DNA of 64,000 bases from Zingiber officinale (lineage: Eukaryota; Streptophyta; Magnoliopsida; Zingiberales; Zingiberaceae): positions 15,673,317 through 15,737,316 of the forward strand of contig NC_055996.1 of the NCBI RefSeq assembly GCF_018446385.1, in the 5' to 3' direction. The position numbers were made by a program, and so were the translations under genes. Positions 44,737 through 57,424 of this stretch are shown piece by piece (position 1 is the first letter of the stretch; the number at the start of each line of letters is the position of its first letter). The notes under the pieces were generated by a model that was not told the DNA's origin, did not search any database, and saw nothing but the letters and a program-made list of their open reading frames with translations.

Positions 44737-45909
44737 ATGGCCGGACCAAGCATCATCCCACCAAAATTCGAGGGGGACTTCGCAGACTGGAAGCGACGTA
44801 TGGAGGTATTCCTAAAAACTGATTTCGAAATTTGGTTTATTATGAAATATGGTTTTGTAGCTCCAATGAATCAAGATGGAGAAGAAAAAGAAGAGAGCCA
44901 CTGGACAAATAAGGAGCAGAATGAGTCTGTAGCAAACAGCCGTGCGGAATATCACCTGCTGAGCGTGTTGCCGCCTCAAGAGGTCAACCGCATTGGAAGC
45001 TATTCATCTGCCAAAGAACTCTGGGAGAAGTTCCTGGAACTCCACGAAGGCACGTCCGAAGCGAAGCTTGCTAAAAGAGACATCCTCCGGAACAAGCTAA
45101 TGAACATCCGACTAAAAAAAGGTGAGAAGGTAGCCAGTTTACACGCAAAGGTAAAAGAACTGATTACTGGTCTCGAGAACCTCGGAGAAACGGTAACAAA
45201 TCGGGAAATAATACGCTACGCACTCAACGTGTTTCCTAGAACATCAGATTGGACATCAATCGTCGACGCCTACTACATTTCGAAAGACCTGAAGGTAAGT
45301 ACTTTAGAAGAACTGTTCTCCACTCTTGAATTGCATGAAACCAGGTGTGCAAGTACAAAGGAATCAAGCCAGATGATTGCGCTAAATGCAATTAAAAGGG
45401 ATGAACCCGAGTCAGACTCAGAGGATGATCAGAAAGCGTACATGGTAAGAAACTTTAAAAAGTTTTTTAGAGCTAATAAATTTAAAGAAATGCATAATAA
45501 AAAGAATCCAAGAAATAGAAGAAGGATGTGTTGCTACCAGTGTCAAAAGGAAGGACACCTAAAAGAAGACTGCCCAGAACTAAAGAAGGACAAAGGCAAG
45601 ATTCCCAAGAACCTAAAAGCTACTTGGGACAACACTTCTTCATCTGAGTCCGAGATTCAAGAATATGCCGGGATAGCACTGATGGCAAGCTACGAAGGAC
45701 AGAGTACATCAGAACCCAGCATCGATGAAGGGGGAGCGACCTCAGATGGAAGTAGCGAAGCAGGGGGAGATTCAGGCTTCAAGTCTGATATGGTAAGTGA
45801 GGTATGTCTCTTACCCCCTGATGAACTTTATTTTGGTATTAAGGCAATGGCAAAATCCATGTATAAATTAGAAAATAAAAATACCAAATTAGAAAATGAA
45901 ATTTTATAA
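44737..45909 (+). CDS. gag: Copia gag polyprotein (390 codons)
   Basis: Structural capsid/nucleocapsid protein. ATG at 44737 is chosen because upstream in-frame sequence is the primer-binding site. Order: IPPKFEGDFADWKRRMEVFL, then a UBN2/DUF4219-type gag core (SAKELWEKFLELHEG, KRDILRNKLMNIRLKKGEKV, REIIRYALNVFPRTSDW). A basic region follows, with a single zinc knuckle CYQCQKEGHLKEDC (CX2CX4HX4C, about residue 265-280), then an acidic Ser-rich tail. The frame is intact and could still be expressed. No protease follows; after the stop, diverged frames end in VGRNLYWVPKIYL, the usual gag-pol junction. Confidence 0.92.
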   Translation: MAGPSIIPPKFEGDFADWKRRMEVFLKTDFEIWFIMKYGFVAPMNQDGEEKEESHWTNKEQNESVANSRAEYHLLSVLPPQEVNRIGSYSSAKELWEKFLELHEGTSEAKLAKRDILRNKLMNIRLKKGEKVASLHAKVKELITGLENLGETVTNREIIRYALNVFPRTSDWTSIVDAYYISKDLKVSTLEELFSTLELHETRCASTKESSQMIALNAIKRDEPESDSEDDQKAYMVRNFKKFFRANKFKEMHNKKNPRNRRRMCCYQCQKEGHLKEDCPELKKDKGKIPKNLKATWDNTSSSESEIQEYAGIALMASYEGQSTSEPSIDEGGATSDGSSEAGGDSGFKSDMVSEVCLLPPDELYFGIKAMAKSMYKLENKNTKLENEIL

Positions 45910-46767
45910 ACAAAAAGAATTTTGGCAAAGTCATGTCTTATAGAGGATTTTGAAAAATTGAAAATTGAAAATGAAAAACTAAAAGAAGAAATAGAAAGAT
46001 TGAAAAAATCTAATGGTCCAAATATTTCTACTTTTAGAAATTATAGAGGTTTAAATTAGTATTATAGATTTCATCAAAGTCAAATTAGAAAGATATCAAA
46101 AATCTATGTACCTAGGAAATACTTGGTTAATCCTGTAGGTAGGAACCTCTACTGGGTTCCAAAAATCTATTTAATTTAAAATTTAAATTAGACTTAGCAT
46201 TTTCAGCAAGGAAATTAAACAACTAATTTCATTATGAGGCTTTGTCTAAGGAAGTGGTTGTTGCTCCAATAACCAAGAAGGCCTAGTGCATCGCCACGAC
46301 CTGGAAGCCAAGTATCGAAATAAAAAGTTTAATTAACTAACTGAAAAAGTATTAATTTAAATTATTTAATGCTTTAAAGAGTTATTCAATTTGTGTTAGA
46401 AAATATTTTTTTAACTTGACTTAGAAATTTTGTTTAAAAATTACCTTAGAAACTGTTTATTTTTTTACCTTAAAATTTTTCTTGCCTAAGAATTTTTTAA
46501 AATTGCCTTCGAAATTTTTTTTTTTGAAAATCGACTTAGAAATTTTTTCTGAAAATTAGAATTTTTTTTTAAGATTTGCCATAGAAAATTTGTTTTTACC
46601 TTAGACTTGTTTAAGAACCCCTATTTTTATGTGATCAAAGGGGGAGACAGATGTTAAGTCTAGGGGGAGATATATAATTTTTAAATTAAAATATCTTTAG
46701 ACTTATTTGAATATAAATTATTTTTATTGCATATGTTTACCCTAACTTAACTTGGGTTGGTCACATC
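45910..46767 (+). other. Non-coding interior of Copia element 2
   Basis: Short broken frames (IENEKLKEEIERLKK, VGRNLYWVPK) mark where the pol region should begin; the rest is AT-rich with repeated ttagaaatttt runs. The protease-to-RNase H region has been deleted. Confidence 0.7.
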
Positions 46768-46781
46768 AAAAAGGGGGAGAT
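46768..46781 (+). other. Polypurine tract
   Basis: aaaaagggggagatt just before the 3' LTR. Confidence 0.88.
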
Positions 46782-47676
46782 TGTTGGAACCCCAAGGTGT
46801 TTTGATGTGATCAAACAAGTTAAGTTAGGTCCTGCGTTTGTTTAACCCTTGTGTCTAAGTGTGCAGGAGCTTAGGAACACAGGAAGTCGAGCGGAAGACG
46901 TGGCTAACGAGAAGGATGGCACGGGGAGAGAGCCAACGGGCTCGGTGCGTCCGAGGGACGAGGTGACCACGGAAGAGTACACCGGTGGACGAGAAGAACG
47001 TGCGCGGCGTTCGAGGGACGAGAAACCGAGAAGGAAGGCTGCTCGAGGAGAAGGCCGGAACTTGGGTTCGGGTGAGCCCTATTCCGGATGGCCGAGATCA
47101 CCCAAGCTAGTGGAGCCGGAGTTGAAGACCCGAACCAAGACGAGCTGAACCGAAGCAGAGCGATCGGACGGAAAAAGTCAACTAGAGTTGACTTTTGGGG
47201 TCCGGGGCGCCCGGAGCTGACTGGGGCGCCTGGACCAAAGTTGTTGACCAGATCGAGTCAAACTCGATCTGAACGTTAGGGGATAAAGTTTTATCCCCCC
47301 AGGGCGCCCGGAACCCCTTCGGGGTGCCCCGACCAGTGCTATAAATATAGCACTGGTTTGCACAGATCAGATATCTCACTTGTAATTAGTTTTCTCTGTG
47401 CTTTCAATTCTGTTTCTTTTATTTGTGTTGTCAACGCTGTAAAGAGGCTACTCCGCCCGAAGGAGATAAACAGATAGTGCGCTTACTTTCCTTGGATTAG
47501 CAATCCCCTGATTGCAAACCAAGTAAATCTCTTGTGTCTGCTCTTTTCCTTTAGTCTCTTAGTTTTATTATTACAAGTGTCTTTTAAATTAGTTGAATAT
47601 CCGAGAAGAGTTTTTGGTTTAATTTTTGTAGGGCAATTCACCCCTCCCCTCTTGCAGGCCTCCAAAGGGACCTACA
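46782..47676 (+). repeat. 3' LTR of Copia element 2
   Basis: 895 bp, nearly identical to the 5' LTR. Confidence 0.95.
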
Positions 47677-47711
47677 CTAGCTCCGTAATTAACATAGCTC
47701 ATGGGGAAACT

Positions 47712-48825
47712 TGTTGATGTGGGAAGCATCCGACCATCGAACCTGAATTTTGATAATAGCAAAGGATTCAAAGTTAAGGTTATTTATGGTCTAACAAGTT
47801 TAAATGAGATTGCAGGAAAGTCCTAAGGGTCCTCAGGCAAAAGTCCTAGCTGCAGTTAGGTAGGTGGAAAGTTTTAGGGTAGTAACCCTAGGCGGAAAGT
47901 CTTGGTTGGTCGAGAGCTTCGGGAAAAATCCTAGAGTCGAGGACTCTAGGTTGAAATCCTGGTGTCGCTAACAGGGTGGAAGTCTGGGCGGGTTGTGGAG
48001 CGGGCGTCCAGCATGAAGACTAAAAGCTTTGGATACTAAGCAAAAGTCCAGTTGGTCTGGAGGATCAATCTAACAACAAGTAACTTCTCCTGAGAGGAGT
48101 AGGTGAGGATGTGTTCCCCAAAGACGGAACAGTAGGTGTTGGTTCGACCTAGAGTTTCAATGAAACTCAAAGTCAGAACCGGACAATCAGAAGCTGTCAA
48201 ATTTCAGTTTATATATATTATTTGATGTTTGGACTAACTTTATTTTACAAAAAATAAGGGGCTGGAAAAAGCTGGTCCGGGCACCCTGAGCTGGTCTAAG
48301 CGCCCGGAGTCGGTCTAGGTGTCCGGAACTCAAAGTTATCACCAAATTGATGTGGCGCGCGCGGAGTGGTCGAGCCACGTGATCCAAGCGCCCGAAGAGG
48401 TTCCGAGCGCCCAGAACAACCTATAAAAGCAACTTCGACCAGGAGCTTCAGTACAACACAACGAACGACTTTTGTTTCTTCGAGCTGCTCAAAAAATGCT
48501 TCCACAACGCCCGAAAGATCCGACGATGATTCTTCTAGAGATTTCCTCATACAAAGTTGTCGGTATTGTTTTATTTAAAAGTTAATTGTACTACGACTGT
48601 AATCATTTTATATTGTTTGGATTGATTAGTGATTGCCCATTGAAAGCACTCTTACGTGCGAGCCTTAAAGTAGGAGTCGCCACATGCTCCAAAACAAGTA
48701 AAATCTTGGACTTGTTAGCATTGTTGTGTTTTCTTTTCTTTCGTTATTCCGCTACGTATTTACTTAAAACGAACGAAATAGCCATGAGCGATATTCACCT
48801 CCCCTAGCACTTTTTTTATCCTACA
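47712..48825 (+). repeat. 5' LTR of Copia element 3
   Basis: Begins tgttgatgtgggaagcatcc, ends ttttatcctaca. TATA-like tataaaag at 48422 preceded by gcgcccgg boxes. The following attggtatcttggcc is a mutated Met-tRNA primer site. Confidence 0.75.
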
Positions 48826-49105
48826 ATTGGTATCTTGGCCACGCCTTTCGTTTTTTTTCTCCAAAACTTTTTTTGAAAAATTCATTTTCATCTTTTTACC
48901 ATTAGTCGGTATTAGCGAAATATCACATTTTCAAAAATTTCTAATAATATGTTTTTAATATTTTTATTAACATTTTATTATTTTTTTGAAATTAGTAATT
49001 TTTTTCTCCTCCACTATTAATCTAAGACCAAGTTTTAGGACATTTGTTTATTTTTCTTTTGTGCGCAAGATTCTTGTTTTAATTGCCCACCAAGAAGGCT
49101 ACAGC

Positions 49106-50527
49106 ATGGCTCGCCCGCCTCTCTTCTCCGGTGAAGATTTTGGCTATTGGAAGGGTCGAATGGAGTATTACTTCCAAACCCAACTCGAGATGTGGGTGAT
49201 CATCAAAATCGACATCTCACTCCCACTGGACGATACTGGAAAACCAGTATCATGTGAGAACTGGGACGCAAGTCTGATAAAGAAGGTCGATGCCAACACT
49301 AAAGTGACATGTACTCTTCAATGTGGTTTAACAAAGGAGAAGCTAAACCGAGTAGGCTCGTTCTCAAGCGCCAAAGACTTGTGGGAGAAGCTAATTGAAT
49401 TGTATGAAGAGACCTCCGATACTAAGATAAGTAAAAGAGATTTAATTTTAAATAAGTTGTATAACATAAAAATGCAAGAAGGTGAATCTGCGAGTCAACT
49501 ACACGCACACATCCAAGACCTTCTCAACAGTCTCCACACAATCGGACAAAAGGTAGAAAATCGCGACATCATCAGGTATGCATTAAATGTATTTCCTAGG
49601 AACACCTTGTGGGCACCAATGGTAGATGCTTACAAGATCTCTAAAGACCTTTCCTTCATTAGATTAGATGAATTATTCTCAGAGTTTGAGTTACATGAAT
49701 AGACTAATACATCTATGGCCGAGAAAGGTATTGCTTTGATTGCAGATACGAGCAGAACGCAGCAAGCAAAAGCAAAGCGCAGAACTGAACCCGAGTCCGA
49801 AGAATAACCAGACTCAGATGATGAAATCACAGCCGAGCTAGTAAATCTGGTACGAAAACTCTACAAGAAGAAGAAATGATTCACCAAGAAGGACATCAAG
49901 AAGGTAATTTAGTCCAAGATAGTGCAAGCAAGTCCAAAAATGAAGTCCAAGGTAACCTGTTACGGTTGCAACAAGAAGGGGCACATCAAAGACAACTATC
50001 TGAATCAAAAGGAAACAAAGAAGCAAAGAAAGAAGAAAGCACTACAGGCGACATGGGATGAGTCTTCTTCAGAAGACTCTGACGAAGAGCTCGAATAGAC
50101 GAGCTTCCTCGCGCTTACGGCCCGGGAACAAGTCGACGAATCAAAAATCGAGAGTGAGTCGAAAACAGAATCCGAGAGAATCCACGGATTCGTATCCATT
50201 TCTGAAGAGCCTAACCCCACTGTAAGAACCTCTCAATTAAATAAATTGCATAATTTAGTTAATTATCTCATGTGTAAATTAGTCAAATCCAACCTCCGAG
50301 TCAAGTCACTCCAAAAGGAGGTAACAATCCTTAAGGAGGAGACTAAACTAAGTCTTTTGACTGAACCGGTTCAAAATGGAAGTTCAACTCAAGTCCAACA
50401 ACTTGAGGAAGAAAATTCCAATTTGAAAACTCAAGTTAAAGAACTCAAGGACACATTAAAACGATTCACCTTGGGTTTCAAGAATCTTGATCTAATTCTT
50501 GGAAAACAAAGAGTCGTTTACAACTGA
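49106..50527 (+). pseudogene. Copia gag pseudogene
   Basis: ATG at 49106 (MARPPLFSGEDFGYWKGRME). The gag core follows (SAKDLWEKLIELYEETSD, KRDLILNKLYNIKM, RDIIRYALNVFPRNTLW) to a stop at 49700. It continues in pieces, with stops near 49805, 49877 and 50096. The zinc knuckle (CYGCNKKGHIKDN, about 49957-49995) has Tyr where the last Cys is expected. A coiled-coil tail (LQKEVTILKEETKL, LEEENSNLKTQVKEL) ends at 50527. Related to, but distinct from, the gag at 44737. Confidence 0.88.
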
Positions 50528-51351
50528 TCCGAACTTGGATTTAAGGCTAAACGAAAATACAAGTCTTACTTATCACTTGTAAATAGAACTAATAGAAAAA
50601 TAGTCCAAGCATGTGCCCCCAAGTCGAACTTGCTTAATCAAGTTGGACTTGGTCAATATTGGATCCCCAAGGATTAAATCTACTACCTTGATAGACCCTA
50701 TCGAGGCTATAATCCAGGGGGAGTCAATAGAAAGATCATCTTTATCGATAAATAGATTTGTTTGATGCTTGCTTTACTGCTTTTATTATACATGCTTAGA
50801 ATAAGATAGATAAGGACCTAGGTGTGATTTACATTTGACTAGTTAGACATAGGAGTTTCAAAAATAAAATTAAATATCTAATTTCTTTGAAAGATTTTGT
50901 CTAGAAGTGGTGGATGATCTCATACCCAAGAAGACCTAGTGCCTCACCATAGCCTGGAAGCCAATCTTTGAAATGAATATTTAATTAACTGATTGTAAAA
51001 CCCGAGTCTAACTCAAATGTAAATCAATCTTTAGATGATAATCTAAATCAAAAATAAAATTAACCATCTCACAAAAACCTATAAGGTTCTCTGATTGATA
51101 ATTTAGAAAAGGGTGAGATTGACTTAGGTAAAAGAGTCATTCTAGTGGAACTTTTCATTGCATTGGATTAACAACCACCAATGTTGTAACTAAGTAAATT
51201 CTGGTCTTCTTACTTATTGTTTTTTAGTTATTTTTTTATATTATTTGATTGATTAATATTGTAACCTTGTTTAGTTCAAAAGCAAGAGATTTTGGCTAAC
51301 TTCTTTTCAGGACTATTCACCCCCTTTTAGCCGGCTTAATACGGACCAACA
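50528..51351 (+). other. Interior remnant and foreign LTR tail of Copia element 3
   Basis: A gag-pol junction trace (QVGLGQYWIPK) lies near 50640-50670; no pol follows. From about 51112 an LTR-tail-like stretch runs to 51351. Confidence 0.5.
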
Positions 51352-51958
51352 ATGAACTCAATCTTGAGTCGCTCCGCCTCAACTTTCACCTCTTCTAACT
51401 CTTGACTGGGAGAGATTTATTGAGCCTCCAACTCGGATCTAATCAAGCTCACATAACTCATTGGGACTGAAGAAAGTTGGGTACTTGGGAAGTGAAGTCC
51501 ACTATCTTGGCCCACAGCTGCAACAGAAGATCAAAATTGAATCACTAACTAACTTGAATAACAACCTCACTCTGACACTATAAAGTCTACTATTTCTTAC
51601 TCTAGTTGAGTCCAGAGATACTGACTAAGCGAAGGATTTATCATTTAGAGCTTTATCAACAACCTCCCAGGTGCTCACCATATTGTGAGTTAATCTTATT
51701 ATTACCGAGTCCCAAGGAGCTCAGAGAGTATCTTGTCTATGGGCATGCTTGGCGTCAAAGACAAACCTCGACTTGCCCACTGATGCGGTGTTGACGACTC
51801 AAGGTGACTAGTAGAGCCTAATGGAAGTGTACATGATGAACTTGGATCAATAAGACGAGACATCGAGTTAACCCACTTGTTGAGACCTTGATTCACCAAG
51901 ATGAGCTCGACTCACCCAAAGGGAATTCTACCTCAACATGATTACCAGGTGTTGTGAT
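51352..51958. other. Unassigned sequence
   Basis: Reads like retroelement leader DNA (tcaactttcacctcttctaa ...). No frame or repeat that I can name. Confidence 0.4.
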
Positions 51959-54575
51959 TGTTGGTTAGTCCTAGGAAAATCCACTGTACAAAATTTTTAT
52001 ACAAGTGTCGAACATTTCCTTAAATAACCTATTGTGTTCTTTAAAAGTTAAATTAGGAATCGCAGACAGAACTTAACATCATTGATTCCAAATTTAACTT
52101 ATCTGTTCTTAATGGTTTAGATTTGAATCGCAAGCGGAACTTAACACTATTGATTCAAATCCACCTATGTTATTAATTCCATTAAATATTAATTTCCAAA
52201 ATTGGCTTCCAGGACTGCATGGCGAGGCACATGGCCTTCTTGGATATGGGAGCAATCACCACCGCCTAAACAAAGCCTTTTAAGGAAAACTAATATTTAA
52301 TTTCCTTAAATAACTCTAGGTTAACCAAAAAGAACAATCGAATCACAAATTTAAAAAATAAAAGAAAAGAAACACAACTTCGAAACAAATCCGAAAACTC
52401 TAGAATCATATGTCTCTTGTGTTTGGTATTTCCAAAAATAACTATACAAAGAAAACTAGTATGATGCGGAAAATAATTACTAGTTATACTTTTCTTTGTA
52501 AGCAAATAACCTCTTGATCTTCTACCGTATTCCTCTTCTTATCCCGGACTTTGCGTGGGCAACGATCTACCGAGATGAGAATCCACCTAAGCCACCTTCT
52601 TCTCCAAGCAAGATTCGGCCACCACATAAACTCCAAGAGATGTGAGGTTCGGCCACCACCGCCAAGCTCCAAGGGATGCTAGAAACAAAGCCTCCTTTCT
52701 CTCCTTCTTCTCCTAGCTAGAACCGGCCACCAAGGACTTCTCTTATGTTGATGCCGCCGGCCACAAAGGAGGAAGAGAAGAGAAGGAGAAGAGACCCTAG
52801 GGCCGGCCACACCAAGGAGGAAAAGAGAGGAAGAAAAAAAATAGAATCGTTAGCCATGAAGGCACCTCTACCCCCTCTTTTATAATCCTTGGTCTTAGCA
52901 AATAAGAAAATTTAAATAATAACTTCCTTAATTCCTTTGTCATGTAAAAGAAAAATTATTTTAATTAAAAATAATTTTCTTTTCTCAATAATAATGGTCG
53001 GCCACCTTTCTCTCCCAATCAAAGAAATTTTAATTCACACAAGAATTAAAACTTCCTAATTTGTTTCAGGAAATTAAAAAAAAACTCCAATAATTTTTCC
53101 CTTCATGGTGGTTTATAAAAGGGAATTTTTATAAATTAAATCTTTCTTTTAAACATGTGGATAAAAAGAAAGTTATCTCTAAAAATTAAAATATCTTTCA
53201 ATCTACAAATAAAGAAAGATATCAAATCTTTTCTTAATCTTTTGTAGAAGCTTTATAAAAGAAATATTTAATTTTTAAACTCTCTTTTAAATCATGAACA
53301 TGGTTAAAAAATGAAAGTTTTCTCAAAATTAAAATCTACCTTTCAATCTACAAATAAGGAAAGATTTCAAATCTTTTCTTAATCTTTTGTAGAAAGCTAT
53401 AAAAGGAAATATTTAAATTTTAAACTCTCTTTTAAAACCATGATATCCACATAAGAAATAATTTTAATAAAAATCTCTTTTTAATATGATGTGGTCGGCC
53501 ACACCAAGCTTGGGTTCAAGCTAGGGCCGGCCACACCAACTCAACTCATCCTATTTACTTGGCCGACCTAAGCTTAGGTTCCAAGCTTGCTTGGTCGGCC
53601 CCAATAGGATGGGTATAAAGGTGGGTAAGAAGTGGGTATGTGGTGGGTATAAATCTTTATATACAAGAGGCTACGATAGGGACCGAGAGGAGGAATTGGT
53701 TTTGGTCTCCCGATGAAATTAAGCTTCCCGTGTTCGCCCTGAACACACAAATTAACTTCATCAATAATAATTCATACCACTAAAGAATTATTATTGAACT
53801 ACCGCACCAATCCCAAATTACATTTTGGGCTCCTTCTTATTATGAGTGTGTTAATCTCCCTGTGTTTAAGATGTCGAATGCTCACTAATTAAATGAGTTA
53901 CTGACAACTCACTTAATTAATATCTTAGTCCAAGAGTAGTACCACTCAACCTCATCGTCATGTCGGACTAAGTCCACCTACAGGGTTTAACATGACAATC
54001 CTTATGAGCTCCTTTTAGGGGCATTCTCAACCAAGATTACTAGGACACAGATTCCTTCTATAATCAACAACGCACACTATAAGTAATATCATTTCCCAAC
54101 TTATCGGGCTTATTGACTTATCGAGTTAAATCTCACCCATTGATAAGTCAAAGAAATGAATACTAAATATATGTGTTTGTTATTATATTAGGATTAAGAG
54201 CGCACACTTCCATAACAACTAAGGTGTAGTTCTTTTATAAAGTCAGTACAAAAAGAACTTACCTAAAATGGTCCTACTCAATACACTTGGAGTATATCAG
54301 TGTAATTTATTAGTTAAGATAAACTAATACTTAATTACACTATGACTACTTCAACGGTTTGTTCCTTTCCATCTTAGTCGCGAGCAACTGTTTATAATTT
54401 ATAAAGAACCGACAATATGATCTTCTGTATGTGACACCACACACCATGTTGTCTACTATATAAATTAATTGAACAAATTATATTTAACAAATAAATGTAG
54501 ATATTGACCACTGTGATTCTTTATTTATAAATAAATGTTTATATAAAAGCTAGGCTTTTAGTATACACTCTAACA
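51959..54575 (-). repeat. 3' LTR of Copia element 4
   Basis: Plus-strand ends tgttggttagtcc ... actctaaca; 2617 bp. Contains several ccggccac motifs (about 52720-52810 and 53490-53600) and an internal diverged repeat of about 150 bases (53195-53310 and 53340-53450). A 62-codon frame present in both LTRs is a by-product. Confidence 0.93.
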
Positions 54576-54592
54576 ATCTCCCACTTATACTA
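54576..54592 (-). other. Polypurine tract
   Basis: Minus strand reads gtataagtgggagatt directly before the 3' LTR. Confidence 0.8.
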
Positions 54593-54869
54593 AAAGACTA
54601 TGCTGCCATAAATGCTTCCATACATCTGATTCTCAACCATTCAACATGTCCATCAAAAGCTTTTGCCTTAAGGACCTTAGTGAAAGGATCTATAGGTCAT
54701 CACCTGATGTAATCTAGGTGGCAACAACTTCTCCTCGTTTATACGATTTCTCGTATTGGGTGGTACTTGCGCTCTATTGTGTTTACTTGTCTTATGGACT
54801 TATGTTTTCTTCGAGTTTGCTACTGCACCACTATTATTACAATAAATTGTAATAATTTTTGGACAAACC

Positions 54870-57424
54870 AGAAATCATATCTAAGTCCATCATGAAGTTT
54901 CTGAGCCATATAGCTTCTATGACTGCCTCAAAGGCTGTCACTTACTCAGCTTCTATGGTGGAGTCCGAAAAAGCACCTTTGCTTATCACTCTTCCATAGT
55001 TATGACTTCACCTCCTAAAGTAAACACAAAACCCCGAGGTTGACTTACTATTGTCCCTATCCGATTGGAAGTCAAGATCCGTGCAACCCACAAGGACCAA
55101 ATTATCTGCCTTGTAAGCTAGCATATAATCTCAAGTGCCTCTAAGGTACTTCAATATATGCTTTACCGCAGTCCAATGTCCTTGTCCAGGGTTACTTTGA
55201 TATCTGCTAACAATGTCCACGGTTAAGCAGATATCTGGTCTCGAACACAACATTGCATACATTAGGCTTCCCACAACCGAAGCATAAGGAACTGCTTTCA
55301 TGTCCTCTATCTCCTTTGATGTCTTCGGAGACAACTCTTTAGATAAAGCTACTCTATGCTAAAAAGGTAAGAAACCTTTCTTAGAGTTTTGCATGCTTAA
55401 AACGAGCAAGAATTGTTTCGATATATGAAGCTTAGGATAAGTAAAATATTCTTTTCTTACGATCCCTTTGATCCCAAGAATATATACATTCTCCCAAGTC
55501 CTTCATATCGAATTGTTTGGACAACCATACCCTTACTTCTGACAACACTTTGATATTGTTTCCAACTACCAAAATTATTATCTACGTATAGTACAAGAAA
55601 TACCACCACGTTTCCATCACACTTCTTGTATACACAAGACTCATCCATAGGGCTGGATTACTTTATTAAACCGGATGTTCCAAGACCTTGAAGCTTTACT
55701 TCAGTCCATAGACTGATTGAGCTTACACACAAGATGCTCTTTGCTCTTTGTAATGAACCCTTCTAGTTGCTATATATGGATGTTTTCTTCAAGACTTCCA
55801 TTAAGAAAAGTTGTCTTGACATCCACTTGTTAAATCTCATAGTCCATATGAAAAATAATAGATAAAAGAATCCGAATAGATTTAAGCATGGCTACCGGTG
55901 AAAAAGTTTCCTTTTTCAACAAGCCTTGCTTTGAAAGTTTCTACCTTCTTGTCTATCCCTCTTTTCCTATTGTAGACTTATTTTCACCCAATAGATTTTA
56001 CACCATTTGGTGATTTTATAAGCTCCCATACTCTATTAGAATACATATATTTTAATTCTGTATTTATTGCTCTTTGCAAAGATGCTGCATCTTTATCTTG
56101 GAGTGCTTCGTCATATGTCCGGGCATCAGGTTCATGTCCACCAGGGATCAAGTCCAAAGACTCTCCAAAAACATGAATATTTTATATTGCCTAACAACCC
56201 TCCCACTACGACGAGGCACTTCTGCAATTGTGTATCATTTGTGATACGTGTTGCAGTTTCTTGTGATATTTCATCTTGTACAGTTGGTACTAGATTAGAC
56301 GTGTCCTTTAATTTCCTTAAGAACAATTTTTACTCATGGGCTTGTGGTTCATAGTATAGTCCTTTTCTAAAATCGGGCATTGGTGCCAACAATGACCTTC
56401 CGATTTTAAGGACTATAAACCTCTTTTCGTTTTTCTAGGATAACTCACAAATAAGTGAACTCATGTCCAACTTATTAGTGTCTCTCATGTCCTAGACCAC
56501 CCAAATCCGAATATGCTTCAGACTAGGCTTACGCCCATTCTGCAATTCTATGGGAGTAGAGAGTTCTGACTTAGAATGTACTATGTTCACTTCCGTTTCC
56601 AGTGTATATCCTTAAAACGAATTTGGTAATTTTCTGAATAACTCATCATCGATCTAATTATTCCATAAGAGTCTTATACCTTCTTTCTACTACATCATCT
56701 TGTTGGGGTGTACCAGGTGCAATTAGTTGGGATTAAATCCCGACTTCTGATAAGTGACTCCTAAACACTCCTAAGAGGTACTCGTTACTACAATTTCACC
56801 GTAGTATCTTGATACTTTTACTTTGACGTTACTCCACATCAGCCTAGTACTCTTTGAACTAATCAAAGCACTTAGACTTGTGGCGTGTCAAGTAAATGTA
56901 TCCTTATCTCGAATAGTCATCTATAAAAGAGACGAAATATTCGAAACAACCTCTTGCCTGGATAGTCAAAGGTCTACACAAATCAGAATAAACCAATTCC
57001 AACATATCTTTGGCTCCATACCCCTTAGACTTAAAAGTTTCTTGGTTATTTTTCCTTCCAAGTAAGACTCGCAGTTGGAAAGATTTCCACTACCAATGAA
57101 CCCAAGAGTTCATTGGTTATTATCCTTTGAATCCTACTCAAATTAATATAACCTAGCCTTAGATGCCAAAAATATGATTGGTTCATTTTCGAATGTTGCT
57201 TTCCCTTAAAGTTAGAAGATGTGTTATTAATTTCCATTTATTACATCGTGCGAATTATTGAATTTATAAATTGTCAACCAACGTACCAGAACAGATATCT
57301 TTCCTATTTTCTTGATAACAACTTTGTTATCAAAATAGACACAATATCTATTCTTTAATAGTTTAGAAACTGAAATCAGGTTCTTTCTAAACTTAGTACG
57401 TAAAGACAATTTCTGAAAATCCAT
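54870..57424 (-). pseudogene. Copia pol pseudogene (GAG-pre-integrase, integrase, RT, RNase H)
   Basis: From high to low coordinates: KNLISVSKLLKN with YCVYFDNK (57424-57230); GAG-pre-integrase SYFWHLRLGYINLSRIQRI (57046-57237); a poorly preserved integrase. The reverse transcriptase follows, with DESCVYKK and VVFLVLYVDN (about 55560-55648), where YVDD has become YVDN, then PYASVVGSLMYAMLCSRPDI and HWTAVKHILKYLRGT (55131-55334). RNase H remains are VLVGCTDLDFQSDRDNSKST and KGAFSDSTIEAE (about 54900-55110). Many stops and frame breaks; inactive. Confidence 0.9.

Larger units (their letters stand above)
43798..47676 (+). mobile_element. Non-autonomous Ty1/Copia retrotransposon (element 2)
   Basis: LTRs 43798-44681 and 46782-47676 are nearly identical. 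They are flanked by perfect 5-bp duplications ctagc (43793-43797 and 47677-47681). A Met-tRNA primer site and a purine tract are present. The 2.1-kb interior encodes only gag; no pol motif is found. High LTR similarity suggests recent insertion. Confidence 0.96.
47712..51351 (+). mobile_element. Ty1/Copia element 3, broken, with mismatched ends
   Basis: A 5' LTR (47712-48825), degenerate primer site and gag pseudogene are recognisable. The 3' end (about 51112-51351) resembles the tail of a different Copia LTR (ggattaacaaccacc ... agccggcttaatacggacca) and does not match the 5' LTR. No matching target duplication was found. Confidence 0.7.
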
